Below, piece by piece: positions 1 to 6,162 of a stretch of DNA of 64,000 nucleotides. Positions within the stretch are counted from its first letter, which is position 1. Each line of letters begins with the position of its first letter. Below the pieces are notes generated by a model. That model saw only the letters and a program-made list of their open reading frames with translations, did no database searches and had not been told where the DNA came from. Both the position numbers and the translations under genes were made by a program. The stretch comes from Streptomyces violaceorubidus (GTDB taxonomy: Bacteria; Actinomycetota; Actinomycetes; Streptomycetales; Streptomycetaceae): NCBI RefSeq assembly GCF_000717995.1, contig NZ_JODM01000024.1, positions 1 through 64,000 of the forward strand, read 5' to 3'.

Positions 1-2
1 GT

Positions 3-77
3 CTCGGGGAGAACCTCTCGTGCGCCGGGTGTTCGCTGGCGAAGCAGGCTCAGGAGCACTTGGAGGAGTACCGGTGA
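3..77 (+). CDS. 3' end of a truncated upstream gene (zinc-ribbon-like tail)
   Basis: Only the last 24 codons are present, in the frame starting at base 3. The peptide contains a CAGC cysteine pair and a helical tail ending HLEEYR. The TGA stop overlaps the GTG start of the next gene (GTGA). That coupled arrangement is the main reason to believe this frame is real. The function cannot be judged from so short a piece; a CxxC knuckle could belong to an HNH-type or zinc-ribbon protein. Confidence 0.5.
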   Translation, partial: LGENLSCAGCSLAKQAQEHLEEYR

Positions 78-733
78 CGGCGGGTGGGTCGACGGCGGGT
101 GAGGCCGCCCGCCTCCACGCGGCCGCCCGGCGCGGCTGGTGGCGGACCGTCCTCCGCTGGTTCGGCGTCAACACCGTGGACCGACGTCTCGAGGCCGCCG
201 CAATCCGACGTGACCACGGACGCCTCGGGGAGGAGTGGACCGCAGCCCTGCTGACCCGATTACCGGACGGATGGACGGTTCTCCATGACCTGCGGGTGCC
301 GGGTCGCTGCTTCAACTTGGATCACGTGCTGATACCGCCGTCGGGTGCCGGGTTGATTGTGCTGGACTCGAAGAAGTGGCACGCCCAACGGTCGACGACG
401 CTGGTGCGGGGTCGGGTGTACTGCGGGCAGGAGGACCGGCACGTACAGGTGGAGAAGGTCGCCGGGTACGCGTCCGCGGTCGCCCGTGCTCTGGGGGTGC
501 CGGCGTCGATGGTGATGCCGATGCTGGTCGTCCACGGTTCCCCAGTCGCCCCTGGGGGCCGTCTGGACGTGTCTGTGCCGGGCTGGGAGCGGATGGTGCA
601 CGTGCTGGGCGCGGACCGGCTGCTGGACGTGCTGGCGGGCATGCCGGGCGGAAGGGGTCCGGTACAGCCCAACGCGCTGGTGCTCGCGGCGCGGGCGCGC
701 AGGGTGCTTCCCGACTACGGTAGTGCGGCGTAG
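74..733 (+). CDS. NERD-domain (nuclease-related) protein
   Basis: A 219-residue protein. The NERD signature is visible: a GRLGEE helix at residues 49-54, LDHVLI at about 82-87 and LDSKKW at about 97-102. This spacing of Asp and Lys is the restriction-endonuclease-like core of the family. The GTG start at 74 overlaps the upstream stop; an in-frame GTG at 20 lies inside the preceding gene and is less likely. NERD proteins are implicated in DNA processing, but their substrates are mostly unknown. In a mobile element it could act in DNA turnover or in competition with other elements; that role is inference. Confidence 0.75.
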   Translation: MTAGGSTAGEAARLHAAARRGWWRTVLRWFGVNTVDRRLEAAAIRRDHGRLGEEWTAALLTRLPDGWTVLHDLRVPGRCFNLDHVLIPPSGAGLIVLDSKKWHAQRSTTLVRGRVYCGQEDRHVQVEKVAGYASAVARALGVPASMVMPMLVVHGSPVAPGGRLDVSVPGWERMVHVLGADRLLDVLAGMPGGRGPVQPNALVLAARARRVLPDYGSAA

Positions 734-785
734 CCTGACCGGACCGCATAGGGGGCACCCACGGCTTCGCAGTCGGATGCGGTAC

Positions 786-830
786 GAGAGGGCCTGCTGC
801 TGGGGGAGTCCCCAGGTGGCGGGCCCTTTT
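786..830 (+). terminator. Intrinsic terminator after the NERD gene
   Basis: A nested hairpin has the inner pair CTGGGG/CCCCAG around a GAGT loop, extended by outer GGGCC/GGGCCC pairing. It is followed by TTTT. It lies between the NERD gene and the next rightward gene. Confidence 0.6.
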
Positions 831-853
831 CGTCGGCCCGTACGATCGAACAC

Positions 854-1198
854 ATGAACGATCTGCCCCCGGAAGAACGTCTTTCAAAGCAGCGTGTCCT
901 GCGGGAGTGGCTGGCCTGGCAGCTACGGACCACGGACGCGACGATTCGCACGCTTGAGGCGGAGGTGGAGCAGGCGAAGCGGAAGGCGCAGCGTGCGTTC
1001 GCTGAGGCGCGGTGGAAGCTGGAGCCGACGCGGGACCGGCGGACGGTGTTGCATCGGGGTGGGTGCGGGCTTTGGAAGGGCGAGCACGGTTATCTGGAGC
1101 GGGCGGAGGTGGCGGAGGCGTTGGCGGACGAGACGCTGGTCGTGGAGATGTGCGGCGTGTGCAACCCGGGGCCCGGCCTGGAGGGCGGCGTAGGCTGA
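854..1198 (+). CDS. DUF6233-like small protein
   Basis: A 114-residue protein: a long charged helix (residues 10-55) followed by a compact domain with LHRGGC (about 67-72), a helix containing ALADE, and a CGVC pair near the end (about 100-103). This layout resembles DUF6233 proteins, which are common in Streptomyces genomes and phages. The family has no known activity; the Cys/His pattern suggests a bound metal. It converges on the leftward cassette genes and ends at a strong bidirectional terminator. Confidence 0.65.
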   Translation: MNDLPPEERLSKQRVLREWLAWQLRTTDATIRTLEAEVEQAKRKAQRAFAEARWKLEPTRDRRTVLHRGGCGLWKGEHGYLERAEVAEALADETLVVEMCGVCNPGPGLEGGVG

Positions 1199-1205
1199 CA
1201 TGCGA

Positions 1206-1238
1206 GCGCCCCCGCCTGCTTTCCTCAGGCGGGGGCGC
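1206..1238. terminator. Bidirectional terminator, copy 1 of a duplicated hairpin
   Basis: A perfect 13-bp stem (GCGCCCCCGCCTG and its complement) closes a CTTTCCT loop between convergent genes. The core 19 bases CGCCTGCTTTCCTCAGGCG recur exactly at 56605-56623 in another terminator, also next to a leftward ATEK-type cassette array. Confidence 0.85.
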
Positions 1239-1259
1239 TTCTGCCTATGGGCTCGGGTC

Positions 1260-1544
1260 TCACTTCTCGGTGGCGCGGTGGCGGCGTGCCCGCTGGTGTG
1301 CGGTGCAGTTGTGGGCGGGCAGGGTCTCCAGCGTCTCGGTGCGGACCAGGGTCCCGCAGTCCGAGCACGGGATACGGCCGGTACGCTCCCACTCCCGTTC
1401 CTCCTGCTGGTCGGCCTCGGCGCGGAGGGCGGCGGCCTTCTCCAGCCACATCCGCTCATCGTCGGTACGCGGCCCGGCGATGAGCGGGGGCACGCGGCTT
1501 TCCAGTTCGGCGGCGCGAGCGCGGAGTTCGGTCGGAGTGCTCAT
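1260..1544 (-). CDS. Small hypothetical cassette protein with Cys/His cluster
   Basis: A 94-residue protein starting MSTPTELRAR. A charged helical first half is followed by CSDC at about 71-74, then a later Cys and His residues (PAHNC, AH), which could bind zinc. It ends with the ATEK tail shared by several neighbours. The start follows GAGGACACC and lies 12 bases downstream of the preceding gene's stop, in a junction repeated elsewhere. I do not recognise the family. Confidence 0.65.
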   Translation of the reverse strand: MSTPTELRARAAELESRVPPLIAGPRTDDERMWLEKAAALRAEADQQEEREWERTGRIPCSDCGTLVRTETLETLPAHNCTAHQRARRHRATEK

Positions 1545-1574
1545 GGTTGGTGTCCTCACTTCTCGGTGGCGCGG
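1542..1574 (-). repeat. Stop-SD-start junction repeat (copy A)
   Basis: Read on the minus strand, this encodes the ATEK* end of one gene, then an SD-like GAGGACACC and a spacer, then the ATG of the next gene. Near-identical junctions occur at 56927-56956 and 57187-57216. Partial copies lie at 1260-1278 and 57435-57455. Confidence 0.8.
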
Positions 1575-1777
1575 TCGGTTCGGGCTCCGCGTCCGGGACG
1601 GTTGGCATGGGCCGTTTTCACTTCGTCCGGGTCGTACAGGGAGTGGGCGCGGCCGTGGCTGTCGATGCGGCGTTCTACGGCTTGGACTCCCCAGCGGGAG
1701 AGGGTGCCGCGTGCGCTGCTGGGCTTGATGCCGAGGTGTTCGGCGACTTGTTTGATGGTCCAGAGGTCGTCGGTCAT
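1556..1777 (-). CDS. MerR/excisionase-like HTH protein
   Basis: A 73-residue protein. The N-terminal segment WTIKQVAEHLGIKPSSARG is a typical winged helix-turn-helix of the MerR/excisionase superfamily, followed by a YDPDEV segment as in DNA-binding excisionases. It ends in the shared ATEK tail. It probably binds DNA as a small regulator or directionality factor. Its position in an early leftward operon downstream of a palindromic promoter region favours a regulatory role. Confidence 0.65.
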   Translation of the reverse strand: MTDDLWTIKQVAEHLGIKPSSARGTLSRWGVQAVERRIDSHGRAHSLYDPDEVKTAHANRPGRGARTDRATEK

Positions 1778-1779
1778 GG

Positions 1780-2019
1780 TCAGTCGAGGAGGCCAGCTTC
1801 GCCGAGGGAGTCGAGGACGGCCTCCAAGTCTCGGTTGATCTTCAGTTCGGTCTCTCGCACGTCCATGAAGGCCCTCGCCGTGGCGTTGGGGGTGTGGATC
1901 TTCGCGATTTCGATGGCGAACTGGTTGTAGAAGGAGATCATGTCTTCGTGGTCAGTGATGAACTTGGCGGCGAGGCGGAGCGCGGCGAGTTCCTTCTCGT
2001 TGATGGTGACGTTGGACAT
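1780..2019 (-). CDS. Small hypothetical protein, first gene of leftward operon
   Basis: A 79-residue, mostly helical protein starting MSNVTINEKE. The start is set by an AGGAGG ribosome-binding site 5 bases upstream; a longer reading frame upstream lacks such a site. It is the first gene after the palindromic promoter region at 2069-2098 and is followed, 2 bases downstream, by the HTH cassette. No domain recognised. Confidence 0.65.
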   Translation of the reverse strand: MSNVTINEKELAALRLAAKFITDHEDMISFYNQFAIEIAKIHTPNATARAFMDVRETELKINRDLEAVLDSLGEAGLLD

Positions 2020-2068
2020 GGTGTCCTCCTGTGCGTTGGGGCTTGGGTTGGCCCCTTGACGTGACATC

Positions 2069-2098
2069 ACTATGCATCACGTGCTGCATAGTTGGCAA
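2069..2098 (-). promoter_or_regulatory. Leftward promoter with palindromic operator
   Basis: An 8-bp inverted repeat ACTATGCA/TGCATAGT (2069-2076, 2085-2092) overlaps a minus-strand TTGCCA (-35-like) and CATAGT (-10-like) pair with an 18-bp spacer. The same TTGCCA and CATAGT hexamers, 17 bp apart, occur at 3075-3103. The word TGCATCACG within the loop region recurs at 57991-57999. Confidence 0.5.
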
Positions 2099-2268
2099 GA
2101 GGGTCGGTCGCCCTTCGCCGAATTCTCTGATGGATCCCTGAACGCACGTCCGCGCCGGCCGCGACGGGGGATGCGCGGACGGGGTGGACGGGGTACGTCT
2201 CCGGGGGCCTCTACCCCTCTGCGGCGTTGATTCTGACTGCGTCCATGTCGTGATGTGGAAGCTCTTCA

Positions 2269-2541
2269 TCAAGCCCTTCTCGACCGCCCGGCAGGGCGAC
2301 TCATTGCCCATCGTTCGCGGGGCGTGGTGCCACCCCAGACGCCTTGCCGATCAGTGATACCTAGGCTGCCCTCGTTGACCAGCGCCCAGGCTAGGCAGGC
2401 GTCGATAGTCGGGCACCGACGGCAGATGGCTTTCGCCTGCTCGATCTGTGTTTGGTACTGGAGCGATTCACCGCGAGGATCGAAGAGGTCTGGATCCTCG
2501 CGGCGGCATTCGGCGTCGGCGTACCAGTTGGGTGCAGTCAT
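2269..2541 (-). CDS. WhiB-family iron-sulfur transcription factor
   Basis: A 90-residue protein with the four-cysteine WhiB pattern (C12, C40, C43, C49) and the conserved turn GVWGG at 67-71 followed by a basic tail. WhiB-like proteins carry a [4Fe-4S] cluster and act on host sigma-factor promoters. Actinophage WhiB copies can interfere with host WhiB regulation. The start MTAPNWYADA was chosen because the conserved W-A-C segment lies just after it; a longer frame adds only a Pro/Arg-rich extension. It sits downstream of an unknown leftward gene. Confidence 0.9.
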   Translation of the reverse strand: MTAPNWYADAECRREDPDLFDPRGESLQYQTQIEQAKAICRRCPTIDACLAWALVNEGSLGITDRQGVWGGTTPRERWAMSRPAGRSRRA

Positions 2542-2554
2542 GACCGTGAGACCT

Positions 2555-3037
2555 TCAGATGCTGCGGGAGATCGCACGGATCTGGCGGGCGGCGTGGCTG
2601 GCGTTGCCCTCCGCGTCACGGAGCACTCGGTTGGCCCTCACTCGCAGCGCCTCGGCGGTGCTGGGCTTCATCATCTTGGCGGCGACCTTGGCGTCGCAGA
2701 GTTCCACGAGCGCGTCGCGGACTTCGGTGAAGAGGCCGATCATCTTGCTCTGCCATGCGATCTGGCCGCTGCGGGATGCCGGGGCGGTCGACGTCTTGAG
2801 TGCGGTGTATGCCTTGATCAGTCGCGCATTGGCGGCTTGCACGCGGGCCTCTCGGCGGTTTTGGGCGGTCGAGTAGAGAGCGCCCCAGAGGTAGTTCTGG
2901 TTGGCGGATTCGACGTAGTAGCTGCCGTCAGTGTCGATGCGGATCATTCGCTGCCACTGGTTGTCGAGCGCCCGGACGTCGTCGTCGGTGGCGTTGACCT
3001 GTGCTGCGATGTCGCTGACGAGAATCTTGTTGTCCAT
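2555..3037 (-). CDS. Hypothetical early protein
   Basis: A 160-residue protein starting MDNKILVSDI. A mixed first third contains a YYVESANQNY segment; the remainder is alanine- and arginine-rich helix that may be coiled coil. The start has a GAAGGAAA-type SD. It is transcribed leftward from the operator-rich region 3058-3109, divergent from the ribbon-helix-helix-like gene, and is followed by the WhiB gene, so it is probably early and repressible. No family recognised. Confidence 0.65.
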   Translation of the reverse strand: MDNKILVSDIAAQVNATDDDVRALDNQWQRMIRIDTDGSYYVESANQNYLWGALYSTAQNRREARVQAANARLIKAYTALKTSTAPASRSGQIAWQSKMIGLFTEVRDALVELCDAKVAAKMMKPSTAEALRVRANRVLRDAEGNASHAARQIRAISRSI

Positions 3038-3057
3038 TTCCTTCTCCCCTGCTCAAG

Positions 3058-3109
3058 GGTGGCTTGCCACCTCTACTATGGCAGGCCTTTTGACGGGTGG
3101 CAAGCCACC
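3058..3109. promoter_or_regulatory. Twin operators and leftward promoter
   Basis: Two 14-bp palindromes, GGTGGCTTGCCACC (3058-3071) and GGTGGCAAGCCACC (3096-3109), are 38 bp apart centre to centre and are reverse complements of each other. A minus-strand TTGCCA (3098-3103), 17-bp spacer and CATAGT (3075-3080) are embedded in them. Binding to both would cover the leftward promoter. The obvious candidate ligand is the small protein encoded just to the right. Confidence 0.7.
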
Positions 3110-3124
3110 TGAGAGGATCGGTCC

Positions 3125-3313
3125 ATGGCCAACGTCCACAGGCACAAGCAGCGCGTCCTACGCGGCATCGACGACGACCTCGCAACAACCTTTGACGCCG
3201 CCGCACGTGCCGCAGGAAGCGACCGCAGCAACATCACCCGCCAACTCTGGGAGTGGTACGTCGGACGGCCGGGAGTGGACCTCCCAGAGCGACCCGCGCA
3301 GCCGAAGGTGTGA
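3125..3313 (+). CDS. Ribbon-helix-helix-like small regulator
   Basis: A 62-residue basic protein. The segment QRVLRGIDDDLATTFDAA followed by an SNITRQLWEWYV helix is the size and pattern of an Arc/CopG-type ribbon-helix-helix domain. It is divergent from the 2555-3037 gene across a 14-bp double palindrome, the usual arrangement for an autoregulated small repressor. Assignment rests on pattern and context; no catalytic residues are expected. Confidence 0.65.
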   Translation: MANVHRHKQRVLRGIDDDLATTFDAAARAAGSDRSNITRQLWEWYVGRPGVDLPERPAQPKV

Positions 3314-3368
3314 ACGCACGACCGCCCCATCACGACGGGGGACGCGTGATGGGGCGGAAGGCGGACCG

Positions 3369-3448
3369 CAGCCCAGGCCGGACTCGAACCGGCGACCTCG
3401 GAGTCACAAAGACGGCCGTACCGCGCTCTGCCGCTGAGCTACCGAGCT
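3369..3448 (-). tRNA. tRNA-like gene, possibly His(GTG), with aberrant anticodon arm
   Basis: On the minus strand the acceptor arms AGCTCGG and CTGGGCT pair fully (two G-U). The D arm is GCTC/GAGC and the T arm is GCCGG-TTCGAGT-CCGGC. Between the D and T arms there are 31 bases instead of about 23, and no clean 5-bp anticodon stem forms around CTTTGTGA. The likely anticodon is GTG (His) or TGT (Thr), but it is uncertain. No CCA is encoded. It may be a degenerate, edited or unusual class II-like tRNA. Confidence 0.55.
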
Positions 3449-3497
3449 GCTCCACCCAGCATGGCACGCGCCACTGACAAAGGTCCCCCGAACGCGG

Positions 3498-4271
3498 TCA
3501 GCCCTGCCGCAGCACGTAGTTCGCGAGCAACTGCCGCAGACCCGGCAGATCGAAGTCCTTCGAGAACTTCCCCGGCTCCGTGAAGTTGTAGGCCACCGGA
3601 CCCGTCGTCTCCTCCACCGTGGGCCAGGGCAGGCCACGGTTCGGGGAGCACATGACGGGCTTCAGCCAGTCCTTGGCGACGCATTCGCCGGCTTCCACGG
3701 TGCCGTCCCTGTCGATGTCGGTGTTGGGGTGGTCGAGGCCGAGGATGTGCCCGAGTTCGTGTGTGGAGGCGTCCTTGCGGCGGGCTTCGTTCACGGCCGG
3801 GTCGGGGCCGAACCAGGTGGGGATGGTCCAGTACTCGGAGTCCATGAGGATGTGCCCGCCCCACGCGGAGCCGTTGCCGGTGGCGTAGCAGGGGCGGGCT
3901 TGGGACATGCCGGGCTGGCCGAGGGGCTGGTGCAGGTAGTGGACGACGATGCGGTGCCGGGGCGGGCACGTGCCGAGCGGTGTGAGGTCGAGGGTGGTGG
4001 TGACGGTGATGGGGACGCCGACGGACCGGGTGACCTGCGCGGCCGGCAGCAGGAAGTACTTCGCGAGCCTGGTGCGGGCGGTGGTGTCGGCGAACACGAT
4101 CTCGTACGGGTCTGGGCTGAGGCTGTAGATGCCTTCGGTGGTGAGGGCTTTCCAGCCGGTGCCGCTGTAGACGGGGCTGGTGAGGGTGGCGGCGGTGAGA
4201 GCGAGGACGCCGCCGAGGGCTCCGAGGAGTGTGGTGAGGGCACGGACGGTTCGGGAGGGTTTGCGAGGCAT
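3498..4271 (-). CDS. Secreted metzincin-type metalloprotease
   Basis: A 257-residue protein. A basic start and hydrophobic stretch (residues 10-33) form a signal peptide or anchor. HELGHILGLDH at 171-181 is the HExxHxxGxxH zinc site of metzincins, and PVMCSP (205-210) can provide the Met-turn. Four cysteines suggest an exported, disulfide-bonded enzyme. An Asp-rich segment after the active site could bind calcium. It probably cuts an extracellular or envelope protein; the substrate is unknown. Streptomyces secrete many such proteases, but one inside a phage early region is uncommon. A GTG at 4310 is a poorer start. Confidence 0.8.
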   Translation of the reverse strand: MPRKPSRTVRALTTLLGALGGVLALTAATLTSPVYSGTGWKALTTEGIYSLSPDPYEIVFADTTARTRLAKYFLLPAAQVTRSVGVPITVTTTLDLTPLGTCPPRHRIVVHYLHQPLGQPGMSQARPCYATGNGSAWGGHILMDSEYWTIPTWFGPDPAVNEARRKDASTHELGHILGLDHPNTDIDRDGTVEAGECVAKDWLKPVMCSPNRGLPWPTVEETTGPVAYNFTEPGKFSKDFDLPGLRQLLANYVLRQG

Positions 4272-4322
4272 GCCCTTCAGTCTGGGCACGAAACCGGCAC
4301 CCGTTCCCACCGCTCGATAGGG

Positions 4323-4736
4323 CTACCGGGGCACCCAGAACCCTTCCCCGTCACCGATCAGGTGAAGGCGGCACGCCTGACAGATGCCCGGGGCCCGGTC
4401 CGGCGGGTCCTCCATCCTCGGCGTCTCCACCACTTCCGGATGCGGGCACCAGTTCTCAAGGACGTGCCACACCCACTGCCCGTCTGGGGAGATGGCGGTG
4501 CCTCTGTGGCTGCCGATCACGTCGAAGCCGAGGTGGGTGGGGATGGGCTGGCCGGTGCCGACGATCTGGAAGCTGCGCCGCATCGGCTCCATGCTGTCGG
4601 GGCGGGGCTGGTACCAGACGTCCACGGCGCCAGGTCGACGGACCGCGGTGTGGAGGATCTCCCCGGTGAGGTCGATGCCGTGGGGTCGGTCGTCGATGGG
4701 AAGTTCCGTGCGGTGGATGACGGCTTGCTGAGTCAC
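4323..4736 (-). CDS. DUF7352-like protein
   Basis: A 137-residue protein. The opening HRTELPIDDRPHGIDLTG and the following VDVWYQ and RSFQIVGTGQPIP segments match my memory of the DUF7352 beta-rich family found in actinophages. The C-terminal half has WCPHPE and a CQAC pair, a possible zinc site. It overlaps the start of its upstream partner by 4 bases (ATGA), so it is translationally coupled. Function unknown. Confidence 0.6.
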   Translation of the reverse strand: MTQQAVIHRTELPIDDRPHGIDLTGEILHTAVRRPGAVDVWYQPRPDSMEPMRRSFQIVGTGQPIPTHLGFDVIGSHRGTAISPDGQWVWHVLENWCPHPEVVETPRMEDPPDRAPGICQACRLHLIGDGEGFWVPR

Positions 4737-5146
4737 GGCTTCAGTCCTTCCGTCTCATAGGCCAGGTTGAGGACGGCGCGGAGCCGGGCCCGCTCGATGT
4801 ACGTGTTGGCTTCGCCTTCCTCGTCGGCGAGGGCCTTCACGCGGTCCAGGACGGCGAGGAGTTGGTCGCGGGGGGGTTTCCGGTACGGCTCCCACCAGTC
4901 GGGCGGCTCCACCAGGAGCGGCGTCGTGCGGCATTCGATGGCTACGCCGTCGCCGCGTTCGTTGACGTGCTTGCGGCCCTGGGCGTCTTTGGCGCACGCC
5001 TCGTAGACGATGACGCGGGTGCCGTCGCTGGCGGTGTCGAGGTAGACGTCGGCGTCCAGGAGGACATCACCGGGGTCAATGTGGTTGGCGGTGAGCCAGG
5101 CGCAGTAGGCCTCACGGCGCTCGCTGTAGTCCTTGTGGCTGGGCAT
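4733..5146 (-). CDS. Hypothetical phage protein
   Basis: A 137-residue soluble protein: an N-terminal helix (YSERREAYCAWLTAN), a beta-rich middle, and a C-terminal helical part after a WWEPYRKPP segment. Its end overlaps the DUF7352-like gene by 4 bases, and its start touches the stop of the upstream gene at 5146, so three genes form one coupled string. No family recognised. Confidence 0.6.
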   Translation of the reverse strand: MPSHKDYSERREAYCAWLTANHIDPGDVLLDADVYLDTASDGTRVIVYEACAKDAQGRKHVNERGDGVAIECRTTPLLVEPPDWWEPYRKPPRDQLLAVLDRVKALADEEGEANTYIERARLRAVLNLAYETEGLKP

Positions 5147-5547
5147 CAGACGCCGTCCCGTTGGATTCGGGTGATGCGGTCCATCTCGCGGGTGACGTCG
5201 CCGATCTCCTGGTTGCCGAGGTAGACGCTGGCACTGAAGCGGTCCTCTGTGTCGGTCAGCGCGACCTGCGGATACCGCAGCTTCTCGCCCCGTTCGTTAC
5301 GGCTGACGGTCCCGTCCAGAGGGCGCGGCCGTTGCGTACCGAGGGATTCGGGGACGCCGCTGAAGGTGATGAGGTGGGGGCCAGCCTCGATGCAGATGTT
5401 GAGCGGGGCGGTGACGACGATGCGGCCCTTGTAGAGGGCGACGGGGTCGGTGCCGATGTAGGCGACGGTGTCTCCGACGTGGAGGGGGCGTCCGCTGTAG
5501 TCGACGGCGAGTGGCGTGGGTGTGGTGGTGGCCTGGGAAGGGGTCAT
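5146..5547 (-). CDS. Hypothetical beta-rich phage protein
   Basis: A 133-residue protein starting MTPSQATTTP. The sequence GRPLHVGDTVAYIGTDP followed by LYKGRIV looks like a small SH3- or KOW-like beta barrel. The C-terminal part (RYPQVALTD, DVTREMDRI) is charged. It is the first gene of the coupled 4323-5547 string; the preceding hairpin at 5596-5628 separates it from the secreted-protein gene. Function unknown. Confidence 0.6.
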   Translation of the reverse strand: MTPSQATTTPTPLAVDYSGRPLHVGDTVAYIGTDPVALYKGRIVVTAPLNICIEAGPHLITFSGVPESLGTQRPRPLDGTVSRNERGEKLRYPQVALTDTEDRFSASVYLGNQEIGDVTREMDRITRIQRDGV

Positions 5548-5595
5548 GCGTCTACGGTCGCGCGGTTCGGGCCGACCGTTCCCCCTGCACGACAA

Positions 5596-5628
5596 GGCCC
5601 GGCAGCGTTGGGGGCGTGCTGCCGGGCC
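5596..5628 (-). terminator. Hairpin terminator between leftward genes
   Basis: An 11-bp stem GGCCCGGCAGC/GCTGCCGGGCC with an 11-base loop lies just downstream of the secreted-protein gene. There is no T-run, so its strength is uncertain. Confidence 0.6.
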
Positions 5629-5649
5629 GGTCTACCGTGCGGTGGGGGG

Positions 5650-5883
5650 TCAGCCCCACCACGTGTCTGCGGGACGCGCCGTGGTCCCGCCGGGGGCCGG
5701 GTCGGCGGGCTGGAGACCCCACCACGTGTCATCCGTGCCGTCGGTGCCGGGCGTTGCGGGTTCGGTGACGGTCGGGGTGCCGGTGGTGTCGTCGGCGGCC
5801 GCCGCACCGGCCATGGTGAGGCTGCCGCCGGCGAGTGCCGCGGTGAGGAACAGGGCGGCGGTGAGTCGCTTGAGTGGCTTCAC
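5650..5883 (-). CDS. Small secreted protein with repeated TWWG motif
   Basis: A 77-residue protein. A GTG start with a GGCC-rich SD leads into a classic signal peptide: KPLKR, a hydrophobic core of about 20 residues, then an AGAAAADD cleavage region. The mature part is Thr/Pro/Asp-rich and contains DDTWWG and ADTWWG, one near the middle and one at the very C-terminus. The exposed Trp pairs suggest binding to the cell wall, sugar or a surface protein. No family recognised; it could serve in exclusion or surface modification. Confidence 0.65.
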   Translation of the reverse strand: MKPLKRLTAALFLTAALAGGSLTMAGAAAADDTTGTPTVTEPATPGTDGTDDTWWGLQPADPAPGGTTARPADTWWG

Positions 5884-6162
5884 GGTGGGGCCTTTCTGTA
5901 ATGGTGCCGGAACGTGTAGTGGGGCGCCTGGCCCGAATTCTCGCTGCTGTCCATCCTGCTGCGAATCCCTTTGTCTCAAACGGCTGTTACCTGGCAGTAG
6001 TCGTTTGGGGTGTGGGGAGGATGTTGGCTACGAGCGTCGGGGGACGCCCCACGGCCACTGTGTCGTACGCTGGTTGGGTCTTCCAGGGTTTGATCGTGCG
6101 GGTGTTCGCAGTGCAGGAAGACGCAATCGATCACGGGGATTTCAGCGGGGGATACGAGACCT

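Noticed and set aside
1952-2311. A 119-codon leftward frame near the first early promoter
   Set aside because: It covers the palindromic promoter and the WhiB gene end. The product is low-quality and Arg/Pro/Ser-rich.
3369-3448. The tRNA-like gene as the integrase attachment site
   Set aside because: It is 56 kb from the integrase gene and I found no matching 3'-tRNA segment near 57-61 kb. Without the flanking chromosome the idea cannot be supported.
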